A stretch of 64,000 nt of DNA from Flavobacterium psychroterrae (GTDB lineage Bacteria; Bacteroidota; Bacteroidia; Flavobacteriales; Flavobacteriaceae): assembly GCF_018380615.1 (NCBI RefSeq), contig NZ_JAGYVZ010000018.1:60427-124426 (forward strand). Reading direction: 5' to 3'. Both the position numbers and the translations under genes were made by a program. The notes under the pieces were generated by a model. The model worked only from the letters and a program-made list of their open reading frames with translations. It was not told the DNA's origin and did not search any database. Below are positions 9,060 through 16,948 of this stretch, one piece after another (position 1 is the first letter of the stretch; each line of letters begins with the position of its first letter).

Positions 9060-9089
9060 CAAATTTAATTGGAAATTTTCTAAATACAA
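9060..9089 (-). promoter_or_regulatory. Promoter of the lipoprotein/secreted protein pair
   Basis: Read on the minus strand: TTG (9089-9087), 19 bases, then TAAATTTG (9067-9060), a match to the Bacteroidota -33/-7 pattern TTG-TAnnTTTG. Only four bases separate the box from the ATG at 9055. Confidence 0.65.
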
Positions 9090-9188
9090 TAGTAACGCCA
9101 TTCTTAATTAATCTTTCAAACTCTAAATTTTTAGATAATATTAACGGATTCTGCTTTAAGCTAAACGCCTTATCTGTTCCTTTTTCTT

Positions 9189-9196
9189 TAACTTTG
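9189..9196 (+). promoter_or_regulatory. Candidate -7 box for hemB
   Basis: TAACTTTG matches TAnnTTTG. No clear -33 element precedes it. The resulting leader before hemB would be about 120 bases long and would contain a tiny open frame at 9253-9297. Confidence 0.5.
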
Positions 9197-9252
9197 CACC
9201 ACATTAAAAAGATTAAATAATCTTCAAAAAAACAACTTCACTTTTAGAAACA

Positions 9253-9297
9253 ATGATGAATAAATCTGCATTCAAAAAGAATTGGATTAAAGTCTGA
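9253..9297 (+). CDS. Possible 14-residue leader peptide upstream of hemB
   Basis: An open frame MMNKSAFKKNWIKV lies in the predicted hemB leader, starting with two adjacent ATG codons. It ends 26 bases before hemB. It is short, basic and without known relatives, so it may be chance; its position between the only good promoter and hemB is the reason to list it. Confidence 0.2.
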   Translation: MMNKSAFKKNWIKV

Positions 9298-9323
9298 AAT
9301 CTAAAATTAAAATCTAAAATTAT

Positions 9324-10316
9324 ATGTTCCCATTACAAAGAAACCGCCGTTTAAGAACCAATGAATCTATTCGTTCTTTAGTTCGTGAAACAAGTTTGAG
9401 TCCACAAGATTTTATGCTTCCAATGTTTGTTGCCGAAGGAAAAGACGTAAAAGTTGCTATTCCGTCAATGCCGGGAATTTACAGACATTCCTTAGATAAT
9501 ACCATCAAAGAAGTTAAAGAAGCTTGGGATTTGGGAATTAAAGCGGTAAATATTTACGTAAAAGTAAGCGACAATCTAAAAGATAATAAAGGTGTTGAAG
9601 CCTGGAATAAAGATGGTTTGATGCAACAAACTATCCGCGCTATTAAAGATGCAGTTCCTGAAATGATTGTAATGCCGGATGTTGCTTTAGATCCCTATTC
9701 AATTTATGGTCATGACGGAATTATAGAAAACGGTCAATTGATTAATGATGCTACTGTTGATGCTTTGACAAGAATGAGTTTAAGTCATGCTGAGGCTGGA
9801 GCCGATTTTGTTGCGCCAAGCGATATGATGGATGGACGTGTTTTAGCAATCAGAAAAGCATTAGAGGAAAACGGACATCACAATGTGGGAATCATGAGTT
9901 ATAGTGCAAAATATGCTTCGGCATTTTACGGTCCTTTTCGTGATGCATTAGATTCTGCTCCGGTAGATTCTCAAAATATTCCTAAAGACAAAAAGACATA
10001 TCAGATGGATTATGCAAACCGAATTGAAGGAATTCGTGAAGCATTATTAGATGTTGAAGAAGGTGCAGATATTGTAATGGTAAAACCGGGAATTGCATAT
10101 TTAGACATTGTTCGTGAGGTAAAAAATGCCGTTCATGTGCCAGTTGCCGTGTACCAGGTATCTGGTGAGTACGCTATGGTAAAGGCTGCAGCGGAAAGAG
10201 GATGGTTAGATCATGACAAAATTATGATAGAGCAACTTTATTGCATTAAGCGTGCAGGAGCAAGTATTATCTCTACTTATTTTGCAAAAGAAGCTGCTTT
10301 ACTTTTAAATAAATAA
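9324..10316 (+). CDS. hemB: Porphobilinogen synthase (delta-aminolevulinic acid dehydratase)
   Basis: HemB condenses two 5-aminolevulinate molecules to porphobilinogen. The 330-residue length is typical. The two active-site lysines are visible: in SYSAKYASAFYGPF (about Lys196) and in VMVKPGIAYL (about Lys253). The metal-site region at about residues 118-130 reads ALDPYSIYGHDG and lacks the three cysteines of zinc enzymes, so this is the cysteine-free, magnesium-type form. The gene is separated from hemDEF by about 5 kb and has its own candidate promoter. The next gene, a cytochrome c that needs heme, begins 2 bases after the stop. Confidence 0.97.
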   Translation: MFPLQRNRRLRTNESIRSLVRETSLSPQDFMLPMFVAEGKDVKVAIPSMPGIYRHSLDNTIKEVKEAWDLGIKAVNIYVKVSDNLKDNKGVEAWNKDGLMQQTIRAIKDAVPEMIVMPDVALDPYSIYGHDGIIENGQLINDATVDALTRMSLSHAEAGADFVAPSDMMDGRVLAIRKALEENGHHNVGIMSYSAKYASAFYGPFRDALDSAPVDSQNIPKDKKTYQMDYANRIEGIREALLDVEEGADIVMVKPGIAYLDIVREVKNAVHVPVAVYQVSGEYAMVKAAAERGWLDHDKIMIEQLYCIKRAGASIISTYFAKEAALLLNK

Positions 10317-10318
10317 TC

Positions 10319-10720
10319 ATGAAAAATGTATTATTCTTATCTGCCGTTTTAGCTTTTGCATCTTGTAAAAAAGAAACTGCTGAAACTACAATTCAGGATC
10401 CAACTGAAAATTATTCAGAAGGACATTCGGCGGAAGGCAAAACTCCGGAAGCTTTAGGGAAACAACTTTTTGAAGGACAGGGAAATTGTATTTCATGTCA
10501 TCAGGTCGATCAAAAAGTAATTGGGCCAAGTCTTCAGGAAATAGCTAAAATTTATAAAGACAAAAAAGGCAATATTGTAACTTTTCTGAAAGGTAATGCA
10601 GATCCAATTGTTGATCCCGATCAATTTGCGGTTATGAAAACTAACTTTCCCGTAACTCAGGCAATGTCTGACGAGGAACTAAAAGCGATAGAAAGCTATA
10701 TTTACAGCCATTTAAAGTAA
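10319..10720 (+). CDS. Lipoprotein cytochrome c (class I, single heme)
   Basis: The product has a lipoprotein signal with FASC at residues 13-16 and a short acidic linker, followed by a small cytochrome c domain. The heme attachment motif CISCH is at residues 57-61, and the likely axial methionine is Met106 in FAVMKTNF. The length of 133 residues fits a membrane-anchored monoheme electron carrier in the periplasm. It starts 2 bases after hemB, so heme synthesis and a heme consumer share a transcript. The redox partners cannot be told from the sequence. Confidence 0.92.
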   Translation: MKNVLFLSAVLAFASCKKETAETTIQDPTENYSEGHSAEGKTPEALGKQLFEGQGNCISCHQVDQKVIGPSLQEIAKIYKDKKGNIVTFLKGNADPIVDPDQFAVMKTNFPVTQAMSDEELKAIESYIYSHLK

Positions 10721-10796
10721 TATTTACAATTATTGCTGACATACTGTTGTCATTGCACCATTTTACATTTACAGCTTAATTTAAAATAAGAGCAAA

Positions 10797-11246
10797 ATGA
10801 TAATTGAAAAATTCAGTGTAATTGGTATTTCGGTAAGAACTACAAACGAAAATGGAAAATCTGGAGAAGATATTCCTGCGCTTTGGAACAAATTTATGAT
10901 GGAGGAAATTCAGAATAAAATTCCAAACAAAGTTTCTTCAGACCTTTTTTGCATTTATACCGACTATGAAAAGGATCATACCCAACCTTATACCACTATT
11001 TTAGGTTGTAAGGTTAAAAGTTTAGATGTGATTCCGGAAAATATGACCGGAAAAACAATTGAAACAGCAAATTACGAACTGCTTATTGCTAAAGGGAATC
11101 TAAATGAAGGTATTGTTTACAACAAATGGCTTGAAATCTGGAACTCAGATTTAGATCGAAGTTTCACGGCAGATTTTGAAGTTTACGGAGAGACAACCCA
11201 AAATCCTAATGATGCAGAAGTCGATATATTTATCGCAGTTCAATAA
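10797..11246 (+). CDS. GyrI-like effector-binding protein
   Basis: The 149-residue protein has the pattern of stand-alone GyrI/AraC effector-binding domains: an N-terminal strand with EKFSVIGISVRT, a helix with IPALWNKFMMEEIQNKIPNK, and a C-terminal FEVYGETTQNPNDAEVDIFIAV strand pair (family ending E.Y....dp....v.i.iPV). Proteins of this kind bind small, often cationic, hydrophobic molecules. There is no DNA-binding domain and no signal peptide, so it is a cytoplasmic single-domain form. It is closed by a bidirectional terminator shared with the M13 peptidase gene. Confidence 0.8.
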   Translation: MIIEKFSVIGISVRTTNENGKSGEDIPALWNKFMMEEIQNKIPNKVSSDLFCIYTDYEKDHTQPYTTILGCKVKSLDVIPENMTGKTIETANYELLIAKGNLNEGIVYNKWLEIWNSDLDRSFTADFEVYGETTQNPNDAEVDIFIAVQ

Positions 11247-11258
11247 AATATATAAAAC

Positions 11259-11288
11259 AAAAACGGCGCTAAAATTAGCGCCGTTTTT
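11259..11288. terminator. Bidirectional intrinsic terminator
   Basis: AAAAACGGCGCTAA (11259-11272) pairs with TTAGCGCCGTTTTT (11275-11288) around a 2-base centre. The A and T runs make it work on both strands, for the GyrI-like gene and for the M13 peptidase gene that ends at 11305. The stem AACGGCGCT is shared with the terminator at 13538-13560. Confidence 0.9.
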
Positions 11289-11304
11289 TATTGTTATTTA
11301 TAGA

Positions 11305-13365
11305 TTACCAGATTTTAACTCTTTTTTCCGGCTCTATGTACATTTTATCACCTTTCTTAATTCCGAAAGCCTGATAAAAAGTATCTAAATTCTGAATTGG
11401 CACAACAGCTCTGTACATTCCAGGAGAGTGTGGATCTGTTTTAACCTGACTTTTTATAGCTTCGTCTCTTGATTTAGTTCTCCAAACTGTAGCCCATGAA
11501 ATAAAGAAACGTTGTTCTGGTGTAAATCCGTCGATTAATCCAGGATTTCCATTTTCTTTTAAATACAATTGCAAACCATCATAAGCAGCATTTGTACCTC
11601 CTAAATCTCCAATATTTTCACCTAATGTAAATTTACCATCTACGTGAATTCCAGGCAATGGTTCTAATGCGCTGTATTGAGCCGCAAGTTCTCCACCCAA
11701 AGCAGTAAATTGTTTTAGATCTTCTGGTGTCCACCAGTCAACAAGATTTCCATCTGCATTGTAACGTGCACCTGAATCATCAAAACCGTGAGAAATCTCG
11801 TGTCCAATTACAGCACCAATTCCACCATAATTAACTGCTTCATCAGCTTGATAATTGTAGAAAGGAGGTTGTAGAATTGCAGCAGGGAAAACAATCTCGT
11901 TATAAGATGGATTGAAATAGGCGTTTACAGTTTGAGGAGACATTCCCCACTCTGTTTTATCAACTGGTTTACCCAATTTAGCTAAATTTTCAGCATACGC
12001 CCATTTTGATATATTTCTCAAATTGTCAAAATAAGTTCCGCCTTCATTAACATTTTTAAGTTCTAAAGCTGAATAATCTTTCCACTTGTCCGGATATCCA
12101 ATTTTGATTGTTAATTTATTTAATTTTTCAATTGCCTTAACTTTTGTTTCAGCAGACATCCAAGGCAAAGCATTGATTCTGTTTTTGTAAGCTAGCATTA
12201 CATTAGCAATCATTTTCTTTGCTTTATCTTTTGCTTCGGCAGGGAATAATTTCTCTACATACAATTTTCCTAAAGCTTCTCCGGTAGCACCGTTAATAAC
12301 CTGCAATGCCATTTCTTGACGAGGACGTTGTTTTAAAGCTCCTGTTAATGTTTTTCCGTAGAAATCGAAGTTAGCATCTTCGATTTGCGTAGTTAAAGTT
12401 GAAGCAGTTTTGTTTAATATTGACCACTTTAAATATTCTTTCCAAGCTTCTACTTTCTTTTCAGTTAACGTTTTTTCTAAAGCAATCATATAACGTGGCT
12501 GCGCAACGTTTACTGTATCTAATTTAGACATTCCAATTCCGGTAAAATATTTTTCCCATTGAATTGAAGGTGTATTCTTTTTTAAATCAGCAACTGCTGT
12601 TGGATTGTATTGTTTTCTACGATCTCTGCGTTCAACACGGTCTAATCTTGGAGCAGACAATTCAACTTCAAGCGCTAAGATTTGTTTTGCACTTTCTTTT
12701 GCTTTTGCAGGAGATTCTCCAATAAACTGCATCATTCGCGCAACGTGTACTTCGTATTTTTCACGTTTTTCTTTTGAATCTTTATCATCAGAGTTGTAAT
12801 AATCTTTGTCAGACAATCCTAGACCTCCGGGACCTAAGTTTACTGAGTTTTTATTACTGTTTTTAGCATCTGCACCAACATACACTCCAAAGAAACCAAG
12901 ACTACCCTGAGGTTGCATTTCAACAAAGAAATTTTGTAAATCAGTTACGTTTTTGATTGCATCAATTTTCTTCAAATAAGGCTGAAGTTCCGTTATACCT
13001 CTTTTATTACGTCCTACAGTATCTAAAATAGTATTAAACAATGCAATTGCTTTACCCTGATCTGTAGTTGATTTGTACTTAGGATCTTTTGATGCTTGTT
13101 TTAAAATTGCAAGTGCATCGTTATCTGTCTTTTGACGTAATTCATTGAAACTTCCCCATGAATTTCTGTCACTTGGAATTTCAGTTTTATCTAGCCATGC
13201 TCCGTTTACGTATCGAAAGAAATCTTGTCCAGGACTTACTTTAGTGTCCATATTAGAAAGATTGATACCCGGCTCTTTTGGTTTTGCATTTTGAGCGTTT
13301 ACTGCAGTTATGGTAAACATTGCAGAAACAACACAAAACATAGGATTTCGTAGTTGTTTAATCAT
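11305..13365 (-). CDS. M13 family zinc endopeptidase (neprilysin/PepO type), copy 1
   Basis: This is a secreted zinc metallopeptidase. After a signal peptide ending near NAQ (residue ~25), it has the M13 N-terminal helical domain and the C-terminal catalytic domain. The zinc motif HEISH lies near residue 521 in VIGHEISHGFDDSGARYN, and the third ligand in GENIGDLGG near residue 581. NAYFNPSYNEIVFPA is the substrate-binding strand of the family. The 686-residue length is normal. It most likely acts on peptides in the periplasm or outside. A nearly full-length paralogue lies directly upstream (13577-15637), with its own promoter and terminator, so each copy is its own transcription unit. Confidence 0.95.
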   Translation of the reverse strand: MIKQLRNPMFCVVSAMFTITAVNAQNAKPKEPGINLSNMDTKVSPGQDFFRYVNGAWLDKTEIPSDRNSWGSFNELRQKTDNDALAILKQASKDPKYKSTTDQGKAIALFNTILDTVGRNKRGITELQPYLKKIDAIKNVTDLQNFFVEMQPQGSLGFFGVYVGADAKNSNKNSVNLGPGGLGLSDKDYYNSDDKDSKEKREKYEVHVARMMQFIGESPAKAKESAKQILALEVELSAPRLDRVERRDRRKQYNPTAVADLKKNTPSIQWEKYFTGIGMSKLDTVNVAQPRYMIALEKTLTEKKVEAWKEYLKWSILNKTASTLTTQIEDANFDFYGKTLTGALKQRPRQEMALQVINGATGEALGKLYVEKLFPAEAKDKAKKMIANVMLAYKNRINALPWMSAETKVKAIEKLNKLTIKIGYPDKWKDYSALELKNVNEGGTYFDNLRNISKWAYAENLAKLGKPVDKTEWGMSPQTVNAYFNPSYNEIVFPAAILQPPFYNYQADEAVNYGGIGAVIGHEISHGFDDSGARYNADGNLVDWWTPEDLKQFTALGGELAAQYSALEPLPGIHVDGKFTLGENIGDLGGTNAAYDGLQLYLKENGNPGLIDGFTPEQRFFISWATVWRTKSRDEAIKSQVKTDPHSPGMYRAVVPIQNLDTFYQAFGIKKGDKMYIEPEKRVKIW

Positions 13366-13392
13366 TTTAATTTATAGTTTTTAGTATATCCA

Positions 13393-13400
13393 CAAACATA
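13393..13400 (-). promoter_or_regulatory. -7 box of M13 peptidase copy 1
   Basis: On the minus strand TATGTTTG matches TAnnTTTG, 27 bases before the ATG. The surrounding bases align with those upstream of copy 2, so the promoter was duplicated with the gene. Confidence 0.6.
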
Positions 13401-13537
13401 TTCTAATTATTTCATAATTAATGTTAAATTTTTCTAATAATTGACTCCAAAATTATGATGTTATTACAAAAATGAATTTTAACCAAAATATATTTATAAA
13501 ACAAAGTGTATAACGTACGTTATTAAATAAAACAAAA

Positions 13538-13560
13538 AACGGCGCTGAATCAGCGCCGTT
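13538..13560 (-). terminator. Intrinsic terminator of M13 peptidase copy 2
   Basis: AACGGCGCTG (13538-13547) pairs with CAGCGCCGTT (13551-13560) with a 3-base loop. On the minus strand a T-run follows (A-run at 13534-13539). It lies 17 bases after the copy 2 stop. Confidence 0.88.
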
Positions 13561-13576
13561 TAATAGTTTATATCAA

Positions 13577-15637
13577 TTACCAGATTTTAACTCTTTTCTC
13601 TGGACTTACATACATTTTGTCTCCTTTTTTAATACCAAAAGCATCATAAAAAGCATCAACATTTTGAATTGGTACAACAGCTCTGTACATTCCAGGAGAA
13701 TGCGGATCTGTTTTTACCTGATTTTTAAGTGCTTCATCTCTGGTTTTTGTTCTCCAAACGGTTGCCCATGAAATAAAGAAACGCTGTTCTGGAGTAAATC
13801 CGTCAATTAACCCCGGATTAGGATGCGATTTTAAATACAATTGCAAACCATCATAAGCAGCATTAATTCCACCTAAATCTCCAATGTTTTCACCTAGAGT
13901 AAATTTACCGTCAACGTGAATTCCCGGCAATGGTTCTAAAGCACTGTATTGATCTGCTAAAGCAGTACCAAGCGCCGTAAATTGTTTTAAATCTTCAGGT
14001 GTCCACCAGTCAACTAAATTTCCTTGTGCATTATAACGTGCTCCTGAATCATCAAACCCGTGAGAGATTTCATGACCAATTACTGCTCCAATTCCACCAT
14101 AATTTACAGCTTCATCTGCCTGATAATTATAAAACGGAGGTTGTAAAATAGCCGCTGGAAATACAATTTCATTATAAGACGGATTGTAATATGCATTTAC
14201 AGTTTGTGGCGACATTCCCCATTCTGTTTTATCAACCGGTTTGTTTAATTTTTCAATTCCTTTCTTGAAATTCCATTTGTCAAGATTACGGTCGTTTTGG
14301 AAATAACTTCCGCCTTCGGCTACACTTTTAATTTCAAGTGCTGAATAATCTTTCCATTTATCAGGATAACCAACTTTTATCGTGATTTTATTTAATTTTT
14401 CATTTGCTTTAACTTTTGTTGCCGCAGACATCCATGTTAAATTATTAATACGATTCTGGTACGCCAGGATAACATTGTGAATCATATCCACTGCTTTAGT
14501 TTTTGCTTCAGCAGGAAATACTTTTTCTACATATAATTTTCCCAAAGCTTCACCAATACTATTATTAACAACCTGTAATGCCTTCTCTTCACGTGGCAAT
14601 TGTTTGATAGCGCCTCTTAATGTCTTGCTGTAAAAATCAAAACTAGCCGTTTCAATATCAGTTGATAATTTTGTAGAACTTGCATTCAGCAAATCCCATT
14701 TCAAATATTCTTTCCATTGCGCTACTTTGTTTTGAGTAAAAACAGTTTGTAAAGCTTTCATATATTTAGGCTCCATAACCACGACTGTGTCTAACTTTGC
14801 CAATCCAAGACCTGTAAAATAAGCATCCCACTTAATCGTTGGAGTTAGTTTTTGAAGTTGAGCAATTGTCATTGGGTTATATTGCAAACGACTGTCTCTG
14901 CTTTCAACTCTGTTTAATCTCGGTTTTGATAATTCTGTTTCCAAAGCCAAAATCGCAGCGGCACTTTGTTTTGCCTTTTCAGGAGATTCGCCAATAAACT
15001 GCATCATCTTTGCCACATGAAGCTCATATTTTGCACGTTTTTCTTTAGAATCTTTATCATCAGATGTATAATAATCTTTATCAGGTAATCCTAATCTGCT
15101 TACGCCAAGACTAACTGTATTTTTAGAACTATTTTTTTCATCAGCTCCAATATATATTCCAAAAAAACCTGAACCGCCTTCCGGCTCCATTTCAACTAAA
15201 TATTTTTGAAGATCAGCAACATTTTTAATTGCATCAATTTTTTTAAAGTAAAATTGCAAAGGCGCAGTTCCGGCTTTATTTCTTCCAACTGTATCTAAAA
15301 CTGTCGAGAATAAATTAACTGCTTTTCCCTGATCTGTATCTGATTTGTATTTTGGATTTTTAGAGGCATCTTTCAGGATTGACATTGCATCTTTATCTGT
15401 TTTTTTGATCAGTTCATTAAAACTTCCCCAAGTTGTACGGTCATTAGGAATTTGAGTCTGATCAAGCCAGGTTCCGTTTACATATTGAAAAAAATCCTGA
15501 CTCGGACTAATTTTACTGTTCATGTATGAAACATTAATACCCGGTTCCTTTGCAGTTGCATTTTGAGCTTTAACCGCTGTAAATGAAACCGTCATAAATA
15601 AAGCGCAGAATAAAGGTCTGCTAAGTTGTTTTTTCAT
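13577..15637 (-). CDS. M13 family zinc endopeptidase (neprilysin/PepO type), copy 2
   Basis: This is a 686-residue paralogue of the neighbouring gene, of exactly the same length. It has a signal peptide ending near KAQ (residue ~25), the zinc motif HEISH near residue 521, and GENIGDLGG near residue 581. The catalytic domains of the two copies are almost identical over the last 200 residues. The N-terminal domains differ more, for example in residues 240-340 and 430-450. This suggests a shared catalytic mechanism with different substrate selection. Both catalytic motifs are intact, so both copies should be active. The -7 box is at 15664-15671. Confidence 0.95.
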   Translation of the reverse strand: MKKQLSRPLFCALFMTVSFTAVKAQNATAKEPGINVSYMNSKISPSQDFFQYVNGTWLDQTQIPNDRTTWGSFNELIKKTDKDAMSILKDASKNPKYKSDTDQGKAVNLFSTVLDTVGRNKAGTAPLQFYFKKIDAIKNVADLQKYLVEMEPEGGSGFFGIYIGADEKNSSKNTVSLGVSRLGLPDKDYYTSDDKDSKEKRAKYELHVAKMMQFIGESPEKAKQSAAAILALETELSKPRLNRVESRDSRLQYNPMTIAQLQKLTPTIKWDAYFTGLGLAKLDTVVVMEPKYMKALQTVFTQNKVAQWKEYLKWDLLNASSTKLSTDIETASFDFYSKTLRGAIKQLPREEKALQVVNNSIGEALGKLYVEKVFPAEAKTKAVDMIHNVILAYQNRINNLTWMSAATKVKANEKLNKITIKVGYPDKWKDYSALEIKSVAEGGSYFQNDRNLDKWNFKKGIEKLNKPVDKTEWGMSPQTVNAYYNPSYNEIVFPAAILQPPFYNYQADEAVNYGGIGAVIGHEISHGFDDSGARYNAQGNLVDWWTPEDLKQFTALGTALADQYSALEPLPGIHVDGKFTLGENIGDLGGINAAYDGLQLYLKSHPNPGLIDGFTPEQRFFISWATVWRTKTRDEALKNQVKTDPHSPGMYRAVVPIQNVDAFYDAFGIKKGDKMYVSPEKRVKIW

Positions 15638-15663
15638 TTATATTTAAATTTTTGGTCATAATA

Positions 15664-15671
15664 CAAACGTA
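15664..15671 (-). promoter_or_regulatory. -7 box of M13 peptidase copy 2
   Basis: On the minus strand TACGTTTG matches TAnnTTTG, 26 bases before the ATG. The context (AATACGTTTG, then a T-rich leader) aligns with the copy 1 promoter at 13393-13400. Confidence 0.6.
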
Positions 15672-15839
15672 TTCCTAATATTTGAAATGCTATGTTAAAA
15701 TTTTTGAAATAATCGTAAAAACGCAAATTTTGACAACATTTTGAATGGATACTATCGAATTTTTTCATGCATTTAAAGTTTGTTTTCTACCGATTATTAA
15801 AATTGTTTTCGGAATATTTGCTGATCGAATTAAAGACAA

Positions 15840-16763
15840 ATGAAAACAAGAATACATAGTGCTGCTTCAGGAAAAATTGATGCTATCGGATTACCGATAT
15901 TGGCATTATTTTGGGTAAGTTTTTTTTGGGGAACAACCTGGCTGGCTTCAAAAGAAGGTGTACGATATATGCCGGCATTGCAATTGGTTACTATTCGTCA
16001 GTTTTTAGGCGGAATATTATATGTGGGTTATTTTTTTATAAAGAAAGAGCCCTGGCCAAAAGGTAAACAATGGCGTACAATTTTGGTTCTGGCCTTTTTG
16101 AATTTTGTATTAAGTAATGGCTTGAGCACTTGGGGCGTTAAATATATGAGCAGCGGATTGGGCGCCATAATTACTGCACTTTTCCCTATCTGGATTATTA
16201 TTATCAATTTTTTTAACGGTCATAAAATTGCTCGAATGGCTTTGCTTGGAATTCTGATTAGTTTTGGAGGTATTTGTATTATTTTCATCGATTATATTGC
16301 TGATATTTTAAAACCTGAATTTCAATTCGGAATTATTCTAATGGTTATTTCAACGTTTACATGGACTTTTGGACTTTTACAAACAAAGAAAAAAGCGTTA
16401 AGTTTTAATCCGTACTTCAGTTTAGGATTGCAGATGTTGATTTCAAGTGTGTTTTTATTCGGAATTACCGAAGCTTCGGGAATTAATATTCCGCTTAGCG
16501 AAATCCCAATGCCATCATGGTGGGCAATTGCTTATCTGGTGATTGTTGGGTCTGTATTAACTTTTATCGCCTTTATTTATTCATTGCAAAATCTTCCTAC
16601 TGAAATAAGCAGTATTTATGTTTACATTAATCCTATCGTAGCAATGGTTTTAGGAGCTTTTATCTTTGGAGAAACCTTAACAGGAGCAATCGCCATTGGG
16701 GCAGTTGTGACTTTAACGGGAGTTTATATGGTCAATAAATCTATCAGGAAAATTAAAAAATAA
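15840..16763 (+). CDS. EamA/DMT family transporter
   Basis: The 307-residue protein has about ten membrane spans arranged as two repeated EamA halves. The first half contains the family pattern FWVSFFWGTTWLASKEG near residue 25; the second half ends in YINPIVAMVLGAFIFGE near residue 265, the usual last two helices. Drug/metabolite transporters of this type export small metabolites such as amino acids; the substrate is not evident. It ends in a basic cytoplasmic tail. It is a single gene between the divergent M13 gene and a SCO1-like gene. Confidence 0.9.
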   Translation: MKTRIHSAASGKIDAIGLPILALFWVSFFWGTTWLASKEGVRYMPALQLVTIRQFLGGILYVGYFFIKKEPWPKGKQWRTILVLAFLNFVLSNGLSTWGVKYMSSGLGAIITALFPIWIIIINFFNGHKIARMALLGILISFGGICIIFIDYIADILKPEFQFGIILMVISTFTWTFGLLQTKKKALSFNPYFSLGLQMLISSVFLFGITEASGINIPLSEIPMPSWWAIAYLVIVGSVLTFIAFIYSLQNLPTEISSIYVYINPIVAMVLGAFIFGETLTGAIAIGAVVTLTGVYMVNKSIRKIKK

Positions 16764-16830
16764 GCTTGCGACGAATTAGCGCTCGAATTTTTTTATCAAG
16801 ACAATTGCAAAAAAAGAAAGTTTTAGATTA

Positions 16831-16857
16831 GTGTAAATTCGTGAAATTCGTGGCAAA
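16831..16857. repeat. Short repeat with two ATTCGTG units
   Basis: GTGTAAATTCGTGAAATTCGTGGCAAA contains AAATTCGTG twice, 9 bases apart. I recall this sequence from other Flavobacterium intergenic regions, so it may be part of an interspersed element; that is not shown here. Confidence 0.4.
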
Positions 16858-16925
16858 ACCTTTTTTAGAATATGTTGTCTTTGTTAAAAGCAATACTTAA
16901 TTACCGTTTTAAAAAGTGCTTTTTG

Positions 16926-16933
16926 TATTTTTG
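16926..16933 (+). promoter_or_regulatory. -7 box of the SCO1-like gene
   Basis: TATTTTTG matches TAnnTTTG. It lies inside the longest open frame that starts at 16916. The transcript would begin near 16940, so translation must begin at the ATG at 16949. Confidence 0.6.
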
Positions 16934-16948
16934 CGCCAAATTGTTTTT

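Noticed and set aside
16916..16948. Upstream start of the SCO1-like gene at 16916
   Set aside because: A -7 promoter box lies at 16926-16933, inside this extension, so the transcript cannot include the 16916 codon; the anchor sequence begins naturally at 16949.
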